A stretch of 58,495 nt of DNA from Solirubrobacterales bacterium (lineage in GTDB: Bacteria > Actinomycetota > Thermoleophilia > Solirubrobacterales > 70-9): positions 1-58,495 of the forward strand of contig JAFKLL010000020.1 of assembly GCA_017304845.1 (NCBI GenBank). Reading direction: 5' to 3'. Positions within the stretch are counted from its first letter, which is position 1; each line of letters starts with the position of its first letter. The position numbers were made by a program, and so were the translations under genes. Below the pieces are notes generated by a model. The model was given only the letters and a program-made list of their open reading frames with translations. It did no database searches and was not told where the DNA came from. Positions 48,785 through 58,464 of this stretch are shown here, piece after piece.

Positions 48785-51229
48785 ATGCGCAGCATTCGGG
48801 TGTATCTGGCCGCGATGGCCACGGTCCTGGCAGGTCTTTTCCTGCTCGGAGGGATGGCCACGACCGCCGGCGCCAAGCCGAAGCAGAAGCCGGCCAAGCA
48901 CAAGGTTGTCAAGAAGAAGGCGTCGAAGCTCAAGACGGCCCCCAAGATCACCTCGGGTGCGCCCTACCAGGCTCGAGGCAGCGTCGGTGACGCCTACGTC
49001 AAGAACGCGGCGCCCGGCACCAAGCTGCTGCTCGTCAACGCGAAGAACAAGATCGTCCGGACCGGCAAGGCCGACTCGTACGGATCGAAGGTCTTCTATG
49101 ACGTGACCCCGGGCGCGATCTTCACCGTCCGCACCCCGAAGGGCAAGGGCGCTCAGGGCACCAAGAAGTTCCGCGTGCTCAAGCCCGGCGCCAACCCGCC
49201 GCAGTCCTTCTACAACAAGAAGACCCTCCACGCGGGCCTCAACTACGTGACCATGCGCGACGGCACCGAGCTCGCCATGACCGTCCGCCCGCCTTGGGGC
49301 AAGACCCTCGACGAGGGCCCCTTCCCGACCTTCATCGAGTACTCCGGCTACCAGACCGCGGCGCCGCACGACCTGCTCGACTCGATCATCGGCCAGATCG
49401 GCGGCGGTGGCGGAGGCAGCGATGATCTCGCGCCCGCGACCTCGACCGCGGTCGGCTCCGTGATCGGCCCGCTGCTCGACTTCGCGACCGTCAGTGTCCA
49501 GATGCGCGGTTCCGGTTGCTCCGGCGGCGCCTTCGACCTGTTCGGTTGGCCCACCACGTATGACGGCTACGACGCCGTCGAGACCGTGGCCGCCCAGCCC
49601 TGGGCCCAGGGCAAGGTCGGCATGGGCGGTATCTCCTTCTCGGGGATCTCGCAGCTCTTCACCGCCGGCACCAACCCGCCGCACCTCGCCGCCGTCTCGC
49701 CGCTCTCGGTGACCGACGACGTCTACCAGGCCACCGGGTTCCCGGGCGGCATCTTCAACAGCGGCTTCGCCTACAGCTGGATCACCGAGCGGGCGAACGA
49801 CGCCAAGCCGGCCCCCGCCGGCGGCCAGCCGTGGGCGCGGATCATGTCGACGACCGGCGACCCGGACGTCACCGACCCCGCCCTCCAGGCCGAGCAGAAG
49901 CAGCACTGCATCGACAACCAGAAGATGCGGCTCCAGACCCGCAACTACAACAAGCTGATCGAGACCAACCCGTACCGGACGCCGCAGCTCTTCTCCAAGC
50001 GTTCGCCGGGTGCCTGGGTCAAGAACATCAAGGTGCCGATCTTCTGGGTCGGCGCGTTCCAGGACGAGCAGACCGGCGGCCACTGGCCGGAGGCTGTGAA
50101 GAACCTGCCGAAGAACAACAAGGACGTCTGGGTCACCATGCAGAACGGTGTCCACGTCGACTCGCTCGGCCCGAGCACCATCACCCGCTGGGCCGAGTTC
50201 ATGAACCTGTTCGTCGGCGACGGCCGGATCCCGGTCGTGCCGCCGCTGGTTCTCGGAGTCGGTTCCACCCTGTACGACTTCCTCGCTGACGCGGGCGCGC
50301 TTCCGATCCAGCAGTCGCGCTTCGCCGAGATGGAAGACACCCCGGCCAACATCGCCACGGCGCGGTCCGAGTTCCGCAAGGACCCGCGGATCCGCCTGCT
50401 GATGGACAACGGCGCCGCCGTCCCCGGCGACCCGGGCGCGATCGGCGCCAAGTGGGAGGCCGACTTCAACAGTTGGCCGATCGCCAGCACCAAGCCGACC
50501 AGCTACTACCTCGGCAAGGGCGGCACGCTGACCACCAGCAAGCCGAAGGCGGGCTCGGCGGCCAGCTACAAGTCCGATCCGTCGGCCCGTCCGGCCAAGA
50601 CCCTCGGCGAGAACGCCCAGGGCGATTCCTGGCTGGCGCAGCCGCCGTACAATTGGCAGCCCGTCGCCGCCGGCAAGGGCCTCGGCTTCATCAGCCCGGC
50701 GCTCGGCAAGGACCTGTTCATGGCCGGTCCGTCCAGCCTCGACCTGTACCTCAAGTCGAACATGGCCAACACCGACATCCAGGTCACCCTGACCGAGGTG
50801 CGTCCCGACGGCAAGGAGACCTACGTCCAGAACGGTTGGCTCCGGTCCTCGCACCGCAAGATCAACCCGAAGGCGTCCACCGCCTACAACCCGGTCCAGA
50901 CCTGGTTGAAGAAGGACGCGGCTCCGCTCAAGAAGGGCAAGTACAACTACGAGCGGATCCAGATCTTCCCCGCCGCGCACGTCTTCCGTGCCGGCTCGAA
51001 GATCCGGATCAACATCCAGGCTCCCGGTGGCGACCGGACGATCTGGGACTTCGCCACGATCGAGAAGGGCAAGACCAAGAACACCATCGGCCTCGGCGGT
51101 GCGATCCCGTCGAAGCTGGTCCTGCCGGTGATTCCGGGTCAGACCTCGGAGGGCAACCCGCTGCCCTCGCCGACCGCGCTTCGCGGTCAGCCCAGCCGGG
51201 ATTACGTGCCGGCCGGCAACGGCGGCTGA
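48785..51229 (+). CDS. secreted S15/CocE-type serine hydrolase, paralogue B
   Basis: 814 residues from the ATG at 48785, which starts a signal peptide (VYLAAMATVLAGLFLLGGMATTAGA); the longer open frame upstream is the neighbour's shadow. A lysine-rich linker (KPKQKPAKHKVVKKKASK) precedes the beta domain. The hydrolase core repeats paralogue A: MRGSGCSGGAFDLFGWPTTYDGYDAVET, GGISFSG, AFQDEQTGG, QNGVHVDS. It shares the C-terminal end SRDYVPAGNGG with paralogue C. All three appear active. Confidence 0.88.
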   Translation: MRSIRVYLAAMATVLAGLFLLGGMATTAGAKPKQKPAKHKVVKKKASKLKTAPKITSGAPYQARGSVGDAYVKNAAPGTKLLLVNAKNKIVRTGKADSYGSKVFYDVTPGAIFTVRTPKGKGAQGTKKFRVLKPGANPPQSFYNKKTLHAGLNYVTMRDGTELAMTVRPPWGKTLDEGPFPTFIEYSGYQTAAPHDLLDSIIGQIGGGGGGSDDLAPATSTAVGSVIGPLLDFATVSVQMRGSGCSGGAFDLFGWPTTYDGYDAVETVAAQPWAQGKVGMGGISFSGISQLFTAGTNPPHLAAVSPLSVTDDVYQATGFPGGIFNSGFAYSWITERANDAKPAPAGGQPWARIMSTTGDPDVTDPALQAEQKQHCIDNQKMRLQTRNYNKLIETNPYRTPQLFSKRSPGAWVKNIKVPIFWVGAFQDEQTGGHWPEAVKNLPKNNKDVWVTMQNGVHVDSLGPSTITRWAEFMNLFVGDGRIPVVPPLVLGVGSTLYDFLADAGALPIQQSRFAEMEDTPANIATARSEFRKDPRIRLLMDNGAAVPGDPGAIGAKWEADFNSWPIASTKPTSYYLGKGGTLTTSKPKAGSAASYKSDPSARPAKTLGENAQGDSWLAQPPYNWQPVAAGKGLGFISPALGKDLFMAGPSSLDLYLKSNMANTDIQVTLTEVRPDGKETYVQNGWLRSSHRKINPKASTAYNPVQTWLKKDAAPLKKGKYNYERIQIFPAAHVFRAGSKIRINIQAPGGDRTIWDFATIEKGKTKNTIGLGGAIPSKLVLPVIPGQTSEGNPLPSPTALRGQPSRDYVPAGNGG

Positions 51230-51256
51230 GGAAACCCGCAGCCATAGCAGTTCGCG

Positions 51257-51284
51257 AAAGGGCCTCCCTCCGGGGAGGCCCTTT
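51257..51284 (+). terminator. rho-independent terminator after paralogue B
   Basis: AAAGGGCCTCCC (51257-51268), loop, then 51273-51284 ending in CCCTTTT and a further CTTT. This is the most classical terminator in the window. Confidence 0.85.
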
Positions 51285-51428
51285 TCTTTGCCCTTGAGCA
51301 TGCGGAATTCGCCGGTTAGGGAAACACGATGTTTATCGGTAGCGCCTCCGGGGAAGAAAGAGGCATCCCTCTAAAAAGGTGTGCAGGGAGTACACCCCGA
51401 TGACGAAATCAACGGGAGGTTTCGCCGA

Positions 51429-53885
51429 ATGCGAAGGATTCATGTGTCTCTGGCCGTGCTGGCGGCCGCAGTCCTAGGGCTTGGCCTGATCGGTGGCAGC
51501 GCCGCCGCGGGTGCCGCCCAGAAACAGGCAGCGAAGAAGCACAAGGCAGCGAAGAAGAAACCCGCCAAGAAACGCCTGAAGACCGCGCCGCGGATCACCT
51601 CGGGCGCTCCCTACAAGGCGCGCGGCAGCGTCGGCGACGCCTACGTCGAGGGCGCGAAGCCGGGCACCAGGCTGCTCCTGGTCAACGCCCGCAACAAGAT
51701 CGTCCGCAGCGGAGTCGCCGACTCGTTCGGCTCGAAGATCTTCTATGACGTGACCCCCGGGGCGCTCTTCACGGTCCGCACCCCGAAGGGCAAGCGACGG
51801 GCTCAGGGGACCAAGCGGTTCCGGGTGCTCAAGCCGGGCGCCAACCCGCCCCAGTCCTTCTACGAGAACAAGCCCCTCCACGCGGGCCTCAACTACGTGA
51901 CGATGCGCGACGGAACCGAGCTGGCGGTCACCGTGCGTCTGCCGTTCGGCAAGACCTCGCTGTCGCAGGGATCGTTCCCCACCTTCATCGAGTACTCCGG
52001 CTACCAGACGGCGGCCCCTCACGATCTCCTGACCAGCGTCATCGGCGGTCTCGGCGGGGGCGTCATCCCGGAGGACCCGCTCGCCCCGGCGACCTCGACC
52101 GCGGTCGGCGCGATCATCGGCCCGCTGCTCGATTTCGCCACGGTCAGCGTCCAGATGCGTGGCTCCGGCTGCTCCGGCGGCGCCTTCGACCTGTTCGGTT
52201 GGCCCACCACGTATGACGGCTACGACGTGATCGAGACGGTCGCGGCCCAGGACTGGGTCGCGGGCGGCAAGGTGAGCATGGGCGGCATCTCCTTCTCGGG
52301 GATCTCGCAGCTGTTCACCGCCGGCACCCGTCCGCCGCATCTGTCCGCGGTGGCGCCGCTCTCGGTCACCGACGACGTCTACTACGGGACCGGCTTCCCG
52401 GGCGGCATCTTCAACGACGGCTTCGCCTACAGCTGGATCACCGAGCGGGCCAACGACGCCAAGCCCGCCCCTGAGGGCGGACAGCCCTGGGCCAAGGCGA
52501 TGACCACCGACGGCGATCCCCAGGTCACCGACCCGGCGCTGCGGGAGGATCAGAAGCAGCACTGCATCGCCAATCAGCGGATGCGGCTGCAGACCCGCAA
52601 CTACAACCACCTGATCGAGACCAACCCGTACCGGACCCCGGCTCTGTTCCAGAAACGCTCGCCCGGCGCCTGGGTCAAGAACATCGACGTGCCGATCTTC
52701 TGGGTCGGGGCGTTCCAGGACGAGCAGACCGGCGGCCACTGGTCGGAGGCGGTCAAGAACCTGCCGAAGTCCAACTCCGACGTCTGGGTGACGATGGAGA
52801 ACGGCGTCCACGTCGACTCGCTCGGCCCGAGCACCATCACCCGCTGGGCGGAGTTCATGAACCTGTTCACGGGTGACGGCAGGATCCCGCACATGTCGCC
52901 GATCGTGATCGCGGCCGGCCCGGTGCTCTACCAGTTCCTGGCCGATGCGGGTTCGTTGCCGATCCAGCCCTCGCGCTACCAGCTGTGGCTCGACACGCCA
53001 CAGAACCTGGCCAAGGCGAAGGCGGACTTCCGCAAGGACCCGAGGATCAGGGTGCTGATGGACAACGGCGACGCCGTGCCGGGGCAGCCCGGCGCGATCG
53101 GCGGCAAGTGGGAGACCCAATTCTCCGACTGGCCGGTGCCGAGCCTCAAGCCGACCACCTGGTACCTGGGTCGCTACGGCACGCTCTCGCCCCAGAAGCC
53201 GGGCAAGAACGCGTCCGTGAGCTATCGCTCCGATCCCTCGGCCCGTCCGGCGAGGACGCTCGGGGCGAACGCCCAGGGCGACTCGTGGAAGGCACAGCCG
53301 CCCTACAACTGGAAGCCGGTCGTCGCGGGCAAGGGCCTCGGGTTCGTCACCCCGGCCCTCGACCACGACGTCTTCATCGCCGGCCCGTCGAGCCTCGACC
53401 TGTATCTCCGGTCGAACATGCGCAACACGGACATCCAGGTGACCCTGACCGAGGTCAGGCCCGACGGCAAGGAGACCTACGTCCAGAACGGTTGGCTCCG
53501 GTCCTCGCACCGGGCGCTCAACCGGAAGGCGTCGACGCCCAACGACCCGGTCCAGACCTGGTTGAAGAAGGACGCGGCGCCGCTCAGGAAGGGCAGGTTC
53601 AACTACGAGCGGATCCAGATCTTCCCGGTGGCGCATGTCTTCCGGAAGGGATCGAAGATCCGGCTGAACATCCAGGCGCCGGGCGGTGACCGGACGATCT
53701 GGAACTTCCAGACGATCGAGAAGGGCAAGACGGTCAACACGATCGGCCTCGGCGGAGTCATCCCGTCCCGGCTCGTCCTGCCGGTGATCCCGGGCCAGGA
53801 CGCGCAGGGCACGGCGCTGCCGGGCGCGACCGCGCTCCGCGGCCAGCCCAGCCGGGACTACGTTCCGGCCGGCAACGGCGGCTGA
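51429..53885 (+). CDS. secreted S15/CocE-type serine hydrolase, paralogue C
   Basis: 818 residues from the ATG at 51429, preceded by GGGAGG. Signal peptide VSLAVLAAAVLGLGLIGGSAAAGA and an even more basic linker (KKHKAAKKKPAKKRLK). The core keeps GGISFSG, AFQDEQTGG and ENGVHVDS. It differs from A and B mainly around 520-600 (RYQLWLDTPQNLAKAKADF). The polycationic linkers in B and C could bind anionic wall polymers. The leader contains a GGTGT/ACACC hairpin (51378-51396). Confidence 0.88.
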   Translation: MRRIHVSLAVLAAAVLGLGLIGGSAAAGAAQKQAAKKHKAAKKKPAKKRLKTAPRITSGAPYKARGSVGDAYVEGAKPGTRLLLVNARNKIVRSGVADSFGSKIFYDVTPGALFTVRTPKGKRRAQGTKRFRVLKPGANPPQSFYENKPLHAGLNYVTMRDGTELAVTVRLPFGKTSLSQGSFPTFIEYSGYQTAAPHDLLTSVIGGLGGGVIPEDPLAPATSTAVGAIIGPLLDFATVSVQMRGSGCSGGAFDLFGWPTTYDGYDVIETVAAQDWVAGGKVSMGGISFSGISQLFTAGTRPPHLSAVAPLSVTDDVYYGTGFPGGIFNDGFAYSWITERANDAKPAPEGGQPWAKAMTTDGDPQVTDPALREDQKQHCIANQRMRLQTRNYNHLIETNPYRTPALFQKRSPGAWVKNIDVPIFWVGAFQDEQTGGHWSEAVKNLPKSNSDVWVTMENGVHVDSLGPSTITRWAEFMNLFTGDGRIPHMSPIVIAAGPVLYQFLADAGSLPIQPSRYQLWLDTPQNLAKAKADFRKDPRIRVLMDNGDAVPGQPGAIGGKWETQFSDWPVPSLKPTTWYLGRYGTLSPQKPGKNASVSYRSDPSARPARTLGANAQGDSWKAQPPYNWKPVVAGKGLGFVTPALDHDVFIAGPSSLDLYLRSNMRNTDIQVTLTEVRPDGKETYVQNGWLRSSHRALNRKASTPNDPVQTWLKKDAAPLRKGRFNYERIQIFPVAHVFRKGSKIRLNIQAPGGDRTIWNFQTIEKGKTVNTIGLGGVIPSRLVLPVIPGQDAQGTALPGATALRGQPSRDYVPAGNGG

Positions 53886-53905
53886 GGGCGAGGAGAAGAG
53901 AGATG

Positions 53906-53935
53906 GAAAGGGGCCGCCCTCGGGCGGCCCCTTTC
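53906..53935 (+). terminator. 14-bp terminator after paralogue C
   Basis: GAAAGGGGCCGCCC (53906-53919) pairs perfectly with 53922-53935 across a 2-nt loop; the 3' arm ends CCCCTTTCG. Confidence 0.75.
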
Positions 53936-53956
53936 GTTGCCTGGCATCCTGTGTCC

Positions 53957-54307
53957 GTGGCGAAGAAACGCAAACCGAACCGTCGGAGCCGTGAGAAGGC
54001 GACCACCTCGAGCTACACGGACAGCGAAGGCAACGTCCTGGTCCTCCGCGACTCGCTCAGCCCCGGATCGATCGCCAAGGTCGGTGAGCAGATCGACAAT
54101 CAGGCCTACTCGGTCGATGACGTCTGGCAACGCCGGACCGAGCTGATCTTCGAGCGCCTCGCGGTCTCCTGGGAGATCGCCGGCCTGCCCCTCGACGACC
54201 AGAAGATGCTGCTCGGCCGCTACCGCATGGCCGACCCGGAAACGAGGCGCTGGGTCCGGGAGACCCTGGACCAGCACGTCCGGGCGCACATCCCGGAGTT
54301 GGCCTAG
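53957..54307 (+). CDS. small basic/charged hypothetical protein
   Basis: 116 residues from GTG (53957; an in-frame GTG at 53951 is possible). The N-terminus is strongly basic (VAKKRKPNRRSREKATTSS). Then comes a small beta segment (YTDSEGNVLVLRDSLSPGSIAKV) and a helical region (DVWQRRTELIFERLAVSWEIAGLPLDDQKMLLGRYRMADPETRRWVRETLDQHVRAHIPEL). No family recognised. It overlaps the end of the convergent ABC permease gene by 4 nt. The regular helix pattern and conserved-looking composition support a real gene. Confidence 0.65.
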   Translation: MAKKRKPNRRSREKATTSSYTDSEGNVLVLRDSLSPGSIAKVGEQIDNQAYSVDDVWQRRTELIFERLAVSWEIAGLPLDDQKMLLGRYRMADPETRRWVRETLDQHVRAHIPELA

Positions 54308-55098
54308 GGCTTCAGCCGGTGCCCGGTGGCGAAGAGGATCTGGGCCCAGGCGAGTAGGGCGATCGTGATCGCTCCGACCACTCCGAGCGAGAGCCAGGGG
54401 GATACGTCGGCGGCCCCGAGGAAGCCGTATCGCATCGCCTCGACCACGTAGAAGAGCGGGTTGAGGTGGGAGATCTGCTCCCACGGACTGCCGAGTCGGT
54501 TGACCGAGTAGAAGACGCCGCCGAGGAAGATCAGGGGCAGGATCACGATGTTGTTGATGAAGGACTGGTTGTCCCAGGATTGCGCGTAGATCCCGACGAT
54601 GATGCCGAGGGCGCCGAAGCCGCCGATCAGGAGCAGCACCGAGAGGAGCAGCGCCAACGGCTGCTCCAACGGGGCGCCGGTGATCGGCAGGGCCAGCGCG
54701 GCGAGGACCACGCCGATGATCAGCGAGCGCATCGCCCCGCCGGCCAGGTAGCCGAGATGGACCTGCCAGGCGCTCATCGGGGCGGAGAGGATGTCGTCCA
54801 GGTAGCGGTCGTTGCGCGCCTGGAAGATGGTGCTCGAGTTGTTCGAGTAGGCGGACTGGGCCATGGCCATCGCGATCAGGCCCGGGACGATGAAGACCCG
54901 GTACTCGAACCCGTTGACCTCGGCGATGCTGTCGCCGAGCGAGAGGCCGAACACGACCATGAACAGCAGCGAGGAGATCACCGGGGCGAGGATCGTCTGC
55001 TTCCAGAGCTTCAGCACCCGGTGGCATTCGCGCCGGGTCAACCAGGCGAGACCGCGCCACGGATGTGGCTCCACATCGACCGGCGGCAGTGGGTTCAT
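54304..55098 (-). CDS. ABC-2 type transporter permease
   Basis: 264 residues with six membrane segments of the ABC-2 (YadH-like) type. Marks are LAWLTRRECHRVLKLWKQTILAPVISSLLFMVVFG, the RNDRYLDDILSAPMSAWQVHLGYLAGG cytoplasmic coupling region and ILPLIFLGGVFYSVNRLGSPWEQISHLNPLFYVVEAMRYGFLG. It pairs with the ATPase encoded at 55979-56755. Between them lies a dehydrogenase gene; all three overlap by 4 nt (ATGA). Exports an unknown lipid, glycan or drug. Confidence 0.9.
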   Translation of the reverse strand: MNPLPPVDVEPHPWRGLAWLTRRECHRVLKLWKQTILAPVISSLLFMVVFGLSLGDSIAEVNGFEYRVFIVPGLIAMAMAQSAYSNNSSTIFQARNDRYLDDILSAPMSAWQVHLGYLAGGAMRSLIIGVVLAALALPITGAPLEQPLALLLSVLLLIGGFGALGIIVGIYAQSWDNQSFINNIVILPLIFLGGVFYSVNRLGSPWEQISHLNPLFYVVEAMRYGFLGAADVSPWLSLGVVGAITIALLAWAQILFATGHRLKP

Positions 55099-55982
55099 TC
55101 GGTGTCGCGCTCCGCTTCCTCGCGCACGATCTCGATCACGGCCGAATCGTCGAGCTCACCGCGCCCGGTCTCGACCAGGCGCTCCAGCGCCCGCCTTGCC
55201 ACGTCGAAGGCGGCGATCGGGGTGCCGGTCTCGGCCGCCATCTTCTCCACGATGCGGGCGTCCTTCGCGTGCAGCTCCGACTTGAATCCCGGCTCGAAGG
55301 TCGAATCGACCATCCGCTGCCCGTGAACCTGGAGGGTGCGGCTGTCGGCGAAGCCGCCGGTCACGGCTTCGCGCATCACCGCCGGGCTGACCAGGCCGCT
55401 GCGCTCGGCCAGCACCATCGCCTCCGCGATCGCCATCAGGTTGCTGCCGACCAACAGCTGGTTGCAGGCCTTGACCATCTGGCCGGCTCCGGCCGGGCCG
55501 ACGTGGGTGATCCTCTCGCCGATCACCTCCAGCAGCGGCAGCGCCCGGGCGAAGTCCGACTCGCTGCCGCCGGCCATGACCGACAGGTTGCCCTCGATCG
55601 CGCCCTTCTCGCCGCCGGAGACGGGTGCGTCGACGAAGCCGATCCCGCGCTCGGACAACTCGGCCGCGATCTCGACGGTCCGGCCCGGGTCGATCGTGCT
55701 CATGTCGATCACCAGCCCGTCGAATCCGGGTGCGGAGGAGACGCCATCCTCACCGAAGAGGACGAGGTCGACGTCCGGGGTGTCGGGCAGGTTGAGGAAG
55801 ACGAAGTCCGAGGCCGCGGCGACGGCGGCCGGCGAATCGGCGTAGGACGCGCCGGCCCGGGTCACGGGCTCGGCCCGGCTCGCGGTGCGCGTGTTGACGG
55901 TCAGCTCATGTCCCGCGGCGATCAGGTTCAGCGCGGCCGGACCGCCCATGATCCCGAGCCCGACGTATCCGATCCTGCTCAC
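55095..55982 (-). CDS. beta-hydroxyacid dehydrogenase (3-hydroxyisobutyrate/tartronate-semialdehyde reductase family)
   Basis: 295 residues. NAD(P)-binding GYVGLGIMGGPAALNLIAAGH at the N-terminus (GLGIMG), substrate-binding DAPVSGGEKGAIEGNLSVMAGG and the catalytic lysine in GPAGAGQMVKACNQLLVGSN. The end FKSELHAKDARIVEKMAAETGTPIAAF is typical of GarR/HIBADH-like proteins. It oxidises or reduces a beta-hydroxyacid; substrate unknown. The gene lies between the ATPase and permease genes of an ABC exporter and overlaps both by 4 nt, an uncommon placement. Confidence 0.9.
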   Translation of the reverse strand: MSRIGYVGLGIMGGPAALNLIAAGHELTVNTRTASRAEPVTRAGASYADSPAAVAAASDFVFLNLPDTPDVDLVLFGEDGVSSAPGFDGLVIDMSTIDPGRTVEIAAELSERGIGFVDAPVSGGEKGAIEGNLSVMAGGSESDFARALPLLEVIGERITHVGPAGAGQMVKACNQLLVGSNLMAIAEAMVLAERSGLVSPAVMREAVTGGFADSRTLQVHGQRMVDSTFEPGFKSELHAKDARIVEKMAAETGTPIAAFDVARRALERLVETGRGELDDSAVIEIVREEAERDTE

Positions 55983-56755
55983 TCGACCTCCTCCATCACG
56001 TCGAGCGCGATCCGGCCACCGGCCACGGTCCGCAGATATACCTCCTCGAGAGTGTCCACGCCGTAGGTGCGCTTGAGTCCCTCGGCCGAGTCGCGGGCGA
56101 CGATGCGGCCGCCGCTGATCAGCGCGATCTCGTCGCAGAGCGCCTCCGCCTCCTCGAGATAGTGGGTGGTGAGCAGGATCGTGGTGCCCTGCTCGTGGAG
56201 AGCGCGGATGTAGCGCCAGAGCTCGTGGCGGAGCTCGAGGTCGACGCCGGCGGTGGGCTCGTCGAGGATCACCAGCCGTGGCCTGTGCAGCAGCGCCCGG
56301 GCGAGGAGCAGGCGGCGGCGCATGCCGCCCGAGAGCTTCGGCGCCTCGACGTCGCGCTTGGCCCGGAGGTCGAAGGCGTCGATCATCTGCTCGGCCCGTT
56401 CCGAGGCCTCGCTCCGGTCCATCCCGTAGTAGCCGCCGTGGTAGAGCAGCGTCTCGTAGACCGTGAGGAACTTGTCCAGATTTGGCTCCTGCTCTGCGAT
56501 CCCGATCATCCGACGGGCGGCCATCCCGGTCCCGGGCCGGCCGAAGATCTGGATCTCACCGCCGCTCAGGCGGATCAGGTTGCAGACCGCGCCGATCAGG
56601 GTCGTCTTGCCGGCCCCGTTCGGGCCGAGCAACCCGAAGAAGCTCCCGGCCGGGATCTCGAGGTCGAGATCCTCCAGCGCCAGCGTGCCGTCGGCGTAGC
56701 GCTTCGTTAGTCCGGAGATCGAGAGAGCGGGAGGCGAGGTTGCGGGTGAAGACAC
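55979..56755 (-). CDS. ABC-2 type transporter ATPase
   Basis: 258 residues. Walker [11 protein letters not shown]-loop IGIAEQEPNLDKFLTVYETL, signature LSGGMRRRLLLARALL, Walker B LVILDEPTAGVD, switch TTHYLEEAEALCDEI. The YadG-like type matches the YadH-like permease two genes on. It starts the three-gene operon. The N-terminal MSSPATSPPA is non-conserved. Confidence 0.92.
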   Translation of the reverse strand: MSSPATSPPALSISGLTKRYADGTLALEDLDLEIPAGSFFGLLGPNGAGKTTLIGAVCNLIRLSGGEIQIFGRPGTGMAARRMIGIAEQEPNLDKFLTVYETLLYHGGYYGMDRSEASERAEQMIDAFDLRAKRDVEAPKLSGGMRRRLLLARALLHRPRLVILDEPTAGVDLELRHELWRYIRALHEQGTTILLTTHYLEEAEALCDEIALISGGRIVARDSAEGLKRTYGVDTLEEVYLRTVAGGRIALDVMEEVE

Positions 56756-56842
56756 GGCAACAGAGGCTATAGAGCGTTCATCCTTGGCCTCGACCTGTGA
56801 TGCCGGGTCGGCATCCTCGTGGGACTTCTCTATGTACGAATG

Positions 56843-57310
56843 CTAGAAACTCAGATCGGTCGGATGTTTGATGTCCACCGTGGACGGGCAGAGTGTGCCA
56901 GCCGTGCGGACGAACGTCTGAGGTGAAGCCCCGAGAGTGAAACCAGTAGAGCTGCCCGTGCCGGTAAGCGTTCCTGAGAAGCTGCAGGGGTCCAGGATTC
57001 CCGGGACGGTGAATGTTCCAATTACCTCGGCGTTCCCCGTGTAGTCCTGATGCACATGGAAGTTCACCACAAAAGACGTGGTGTCACAGTAAAAGCCAGG
57101 AAATGTGCCGGGGAAGGTTCCGGTCAGGGTCCGGAACTCATCCCAGCCCGAGTGAGAGTCGGAGCTGGGAGCACTTGACATGAAGGTGAAGTCGCAATCA
57201 CCCAGGTTCGTGCTGAAGTGTCCGGTTCCAGCTTGGGCCGTCGCGGTTCCCGCCGTGCCAAAGGCCAGAAGCATGGTCAAGGCGACGAGGATGAGCCTGA
57301 TCTGTTTCAC
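56843..57310 (-). CDS. four-cysteine small secreted protein, member 8 (dispersed)
   Basis: 155 residues from the GTG at 57308-57310, preceded by AAGGAG. The open frame continues to a TTG at 57361 but would overlap the -10. Signal peptide IRLILVALTMLLAFGTAGTATAQA. Cysteines in GDCDFTF, FYCDTTS, PCSFSGTLTGTGSS and TLCPST match members 1-7. The NFHVHQ motif replaces LHLHW. It lies 16 kb from the tandem array on the opposite strand, and has an array-type promoter but no structured leader. Confidence 0.8.
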   Translation of the reverse strand: MKQIRLILVALTMLLAFGTAGTATAQAGTGHFSTNLGDCDFTFMSSAPSSDSHSGWDEFRTLTGTFPGTFPGFYCDTTSFVVNFHVHQDYTGNAEVIGTFTVPGILDPCSFSGTLTGTGSSTGFTLGASPQTFVRTAGTLCPSTVDIKHPTDLSF

Positions 57311-57361
57311 GTTTTCTCCTTGTGGCCAACGGCTGGACGCAAGCTGTTGCCGCTTGACCAA

Positions 57362-57390
57362 GCTTTAGTCGATTGCTCAGGGATTGTCAA
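57362..57390 (-). promoter_or_regulatory. promoter of member 8
   Basis: On the minus strand TTGACA (57385-57390), 17-nt spacer and TAAAGC (57362-57367). The stretch GCTTGACAATCCCTGAGCAATCG closely follows promoter 5 (ACTTGACAAATCCTGAGCAATCG), so the promoter was duplicated with the gene. Confidence 0.65.
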
Positions 57391-57448
57391 GCAATGGCTG
57401 GCTGAGGAAGCCTGGGCGAAAAGCACATCAATGGCAAACTGCTGTGTT

Positions 57449-58441
<993 letters not shown>

Positions 58442-58464
58442 CCAGCCCCCGAGCCCGCGAGATG

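Noticed and set aside
48443..51301. A 952-codon open frame antisense to S15 paralogue B, with similar ones under paralogues A and C
   Set aside because: They repeat only because the sense genes are paralogues. No start signals or domains.
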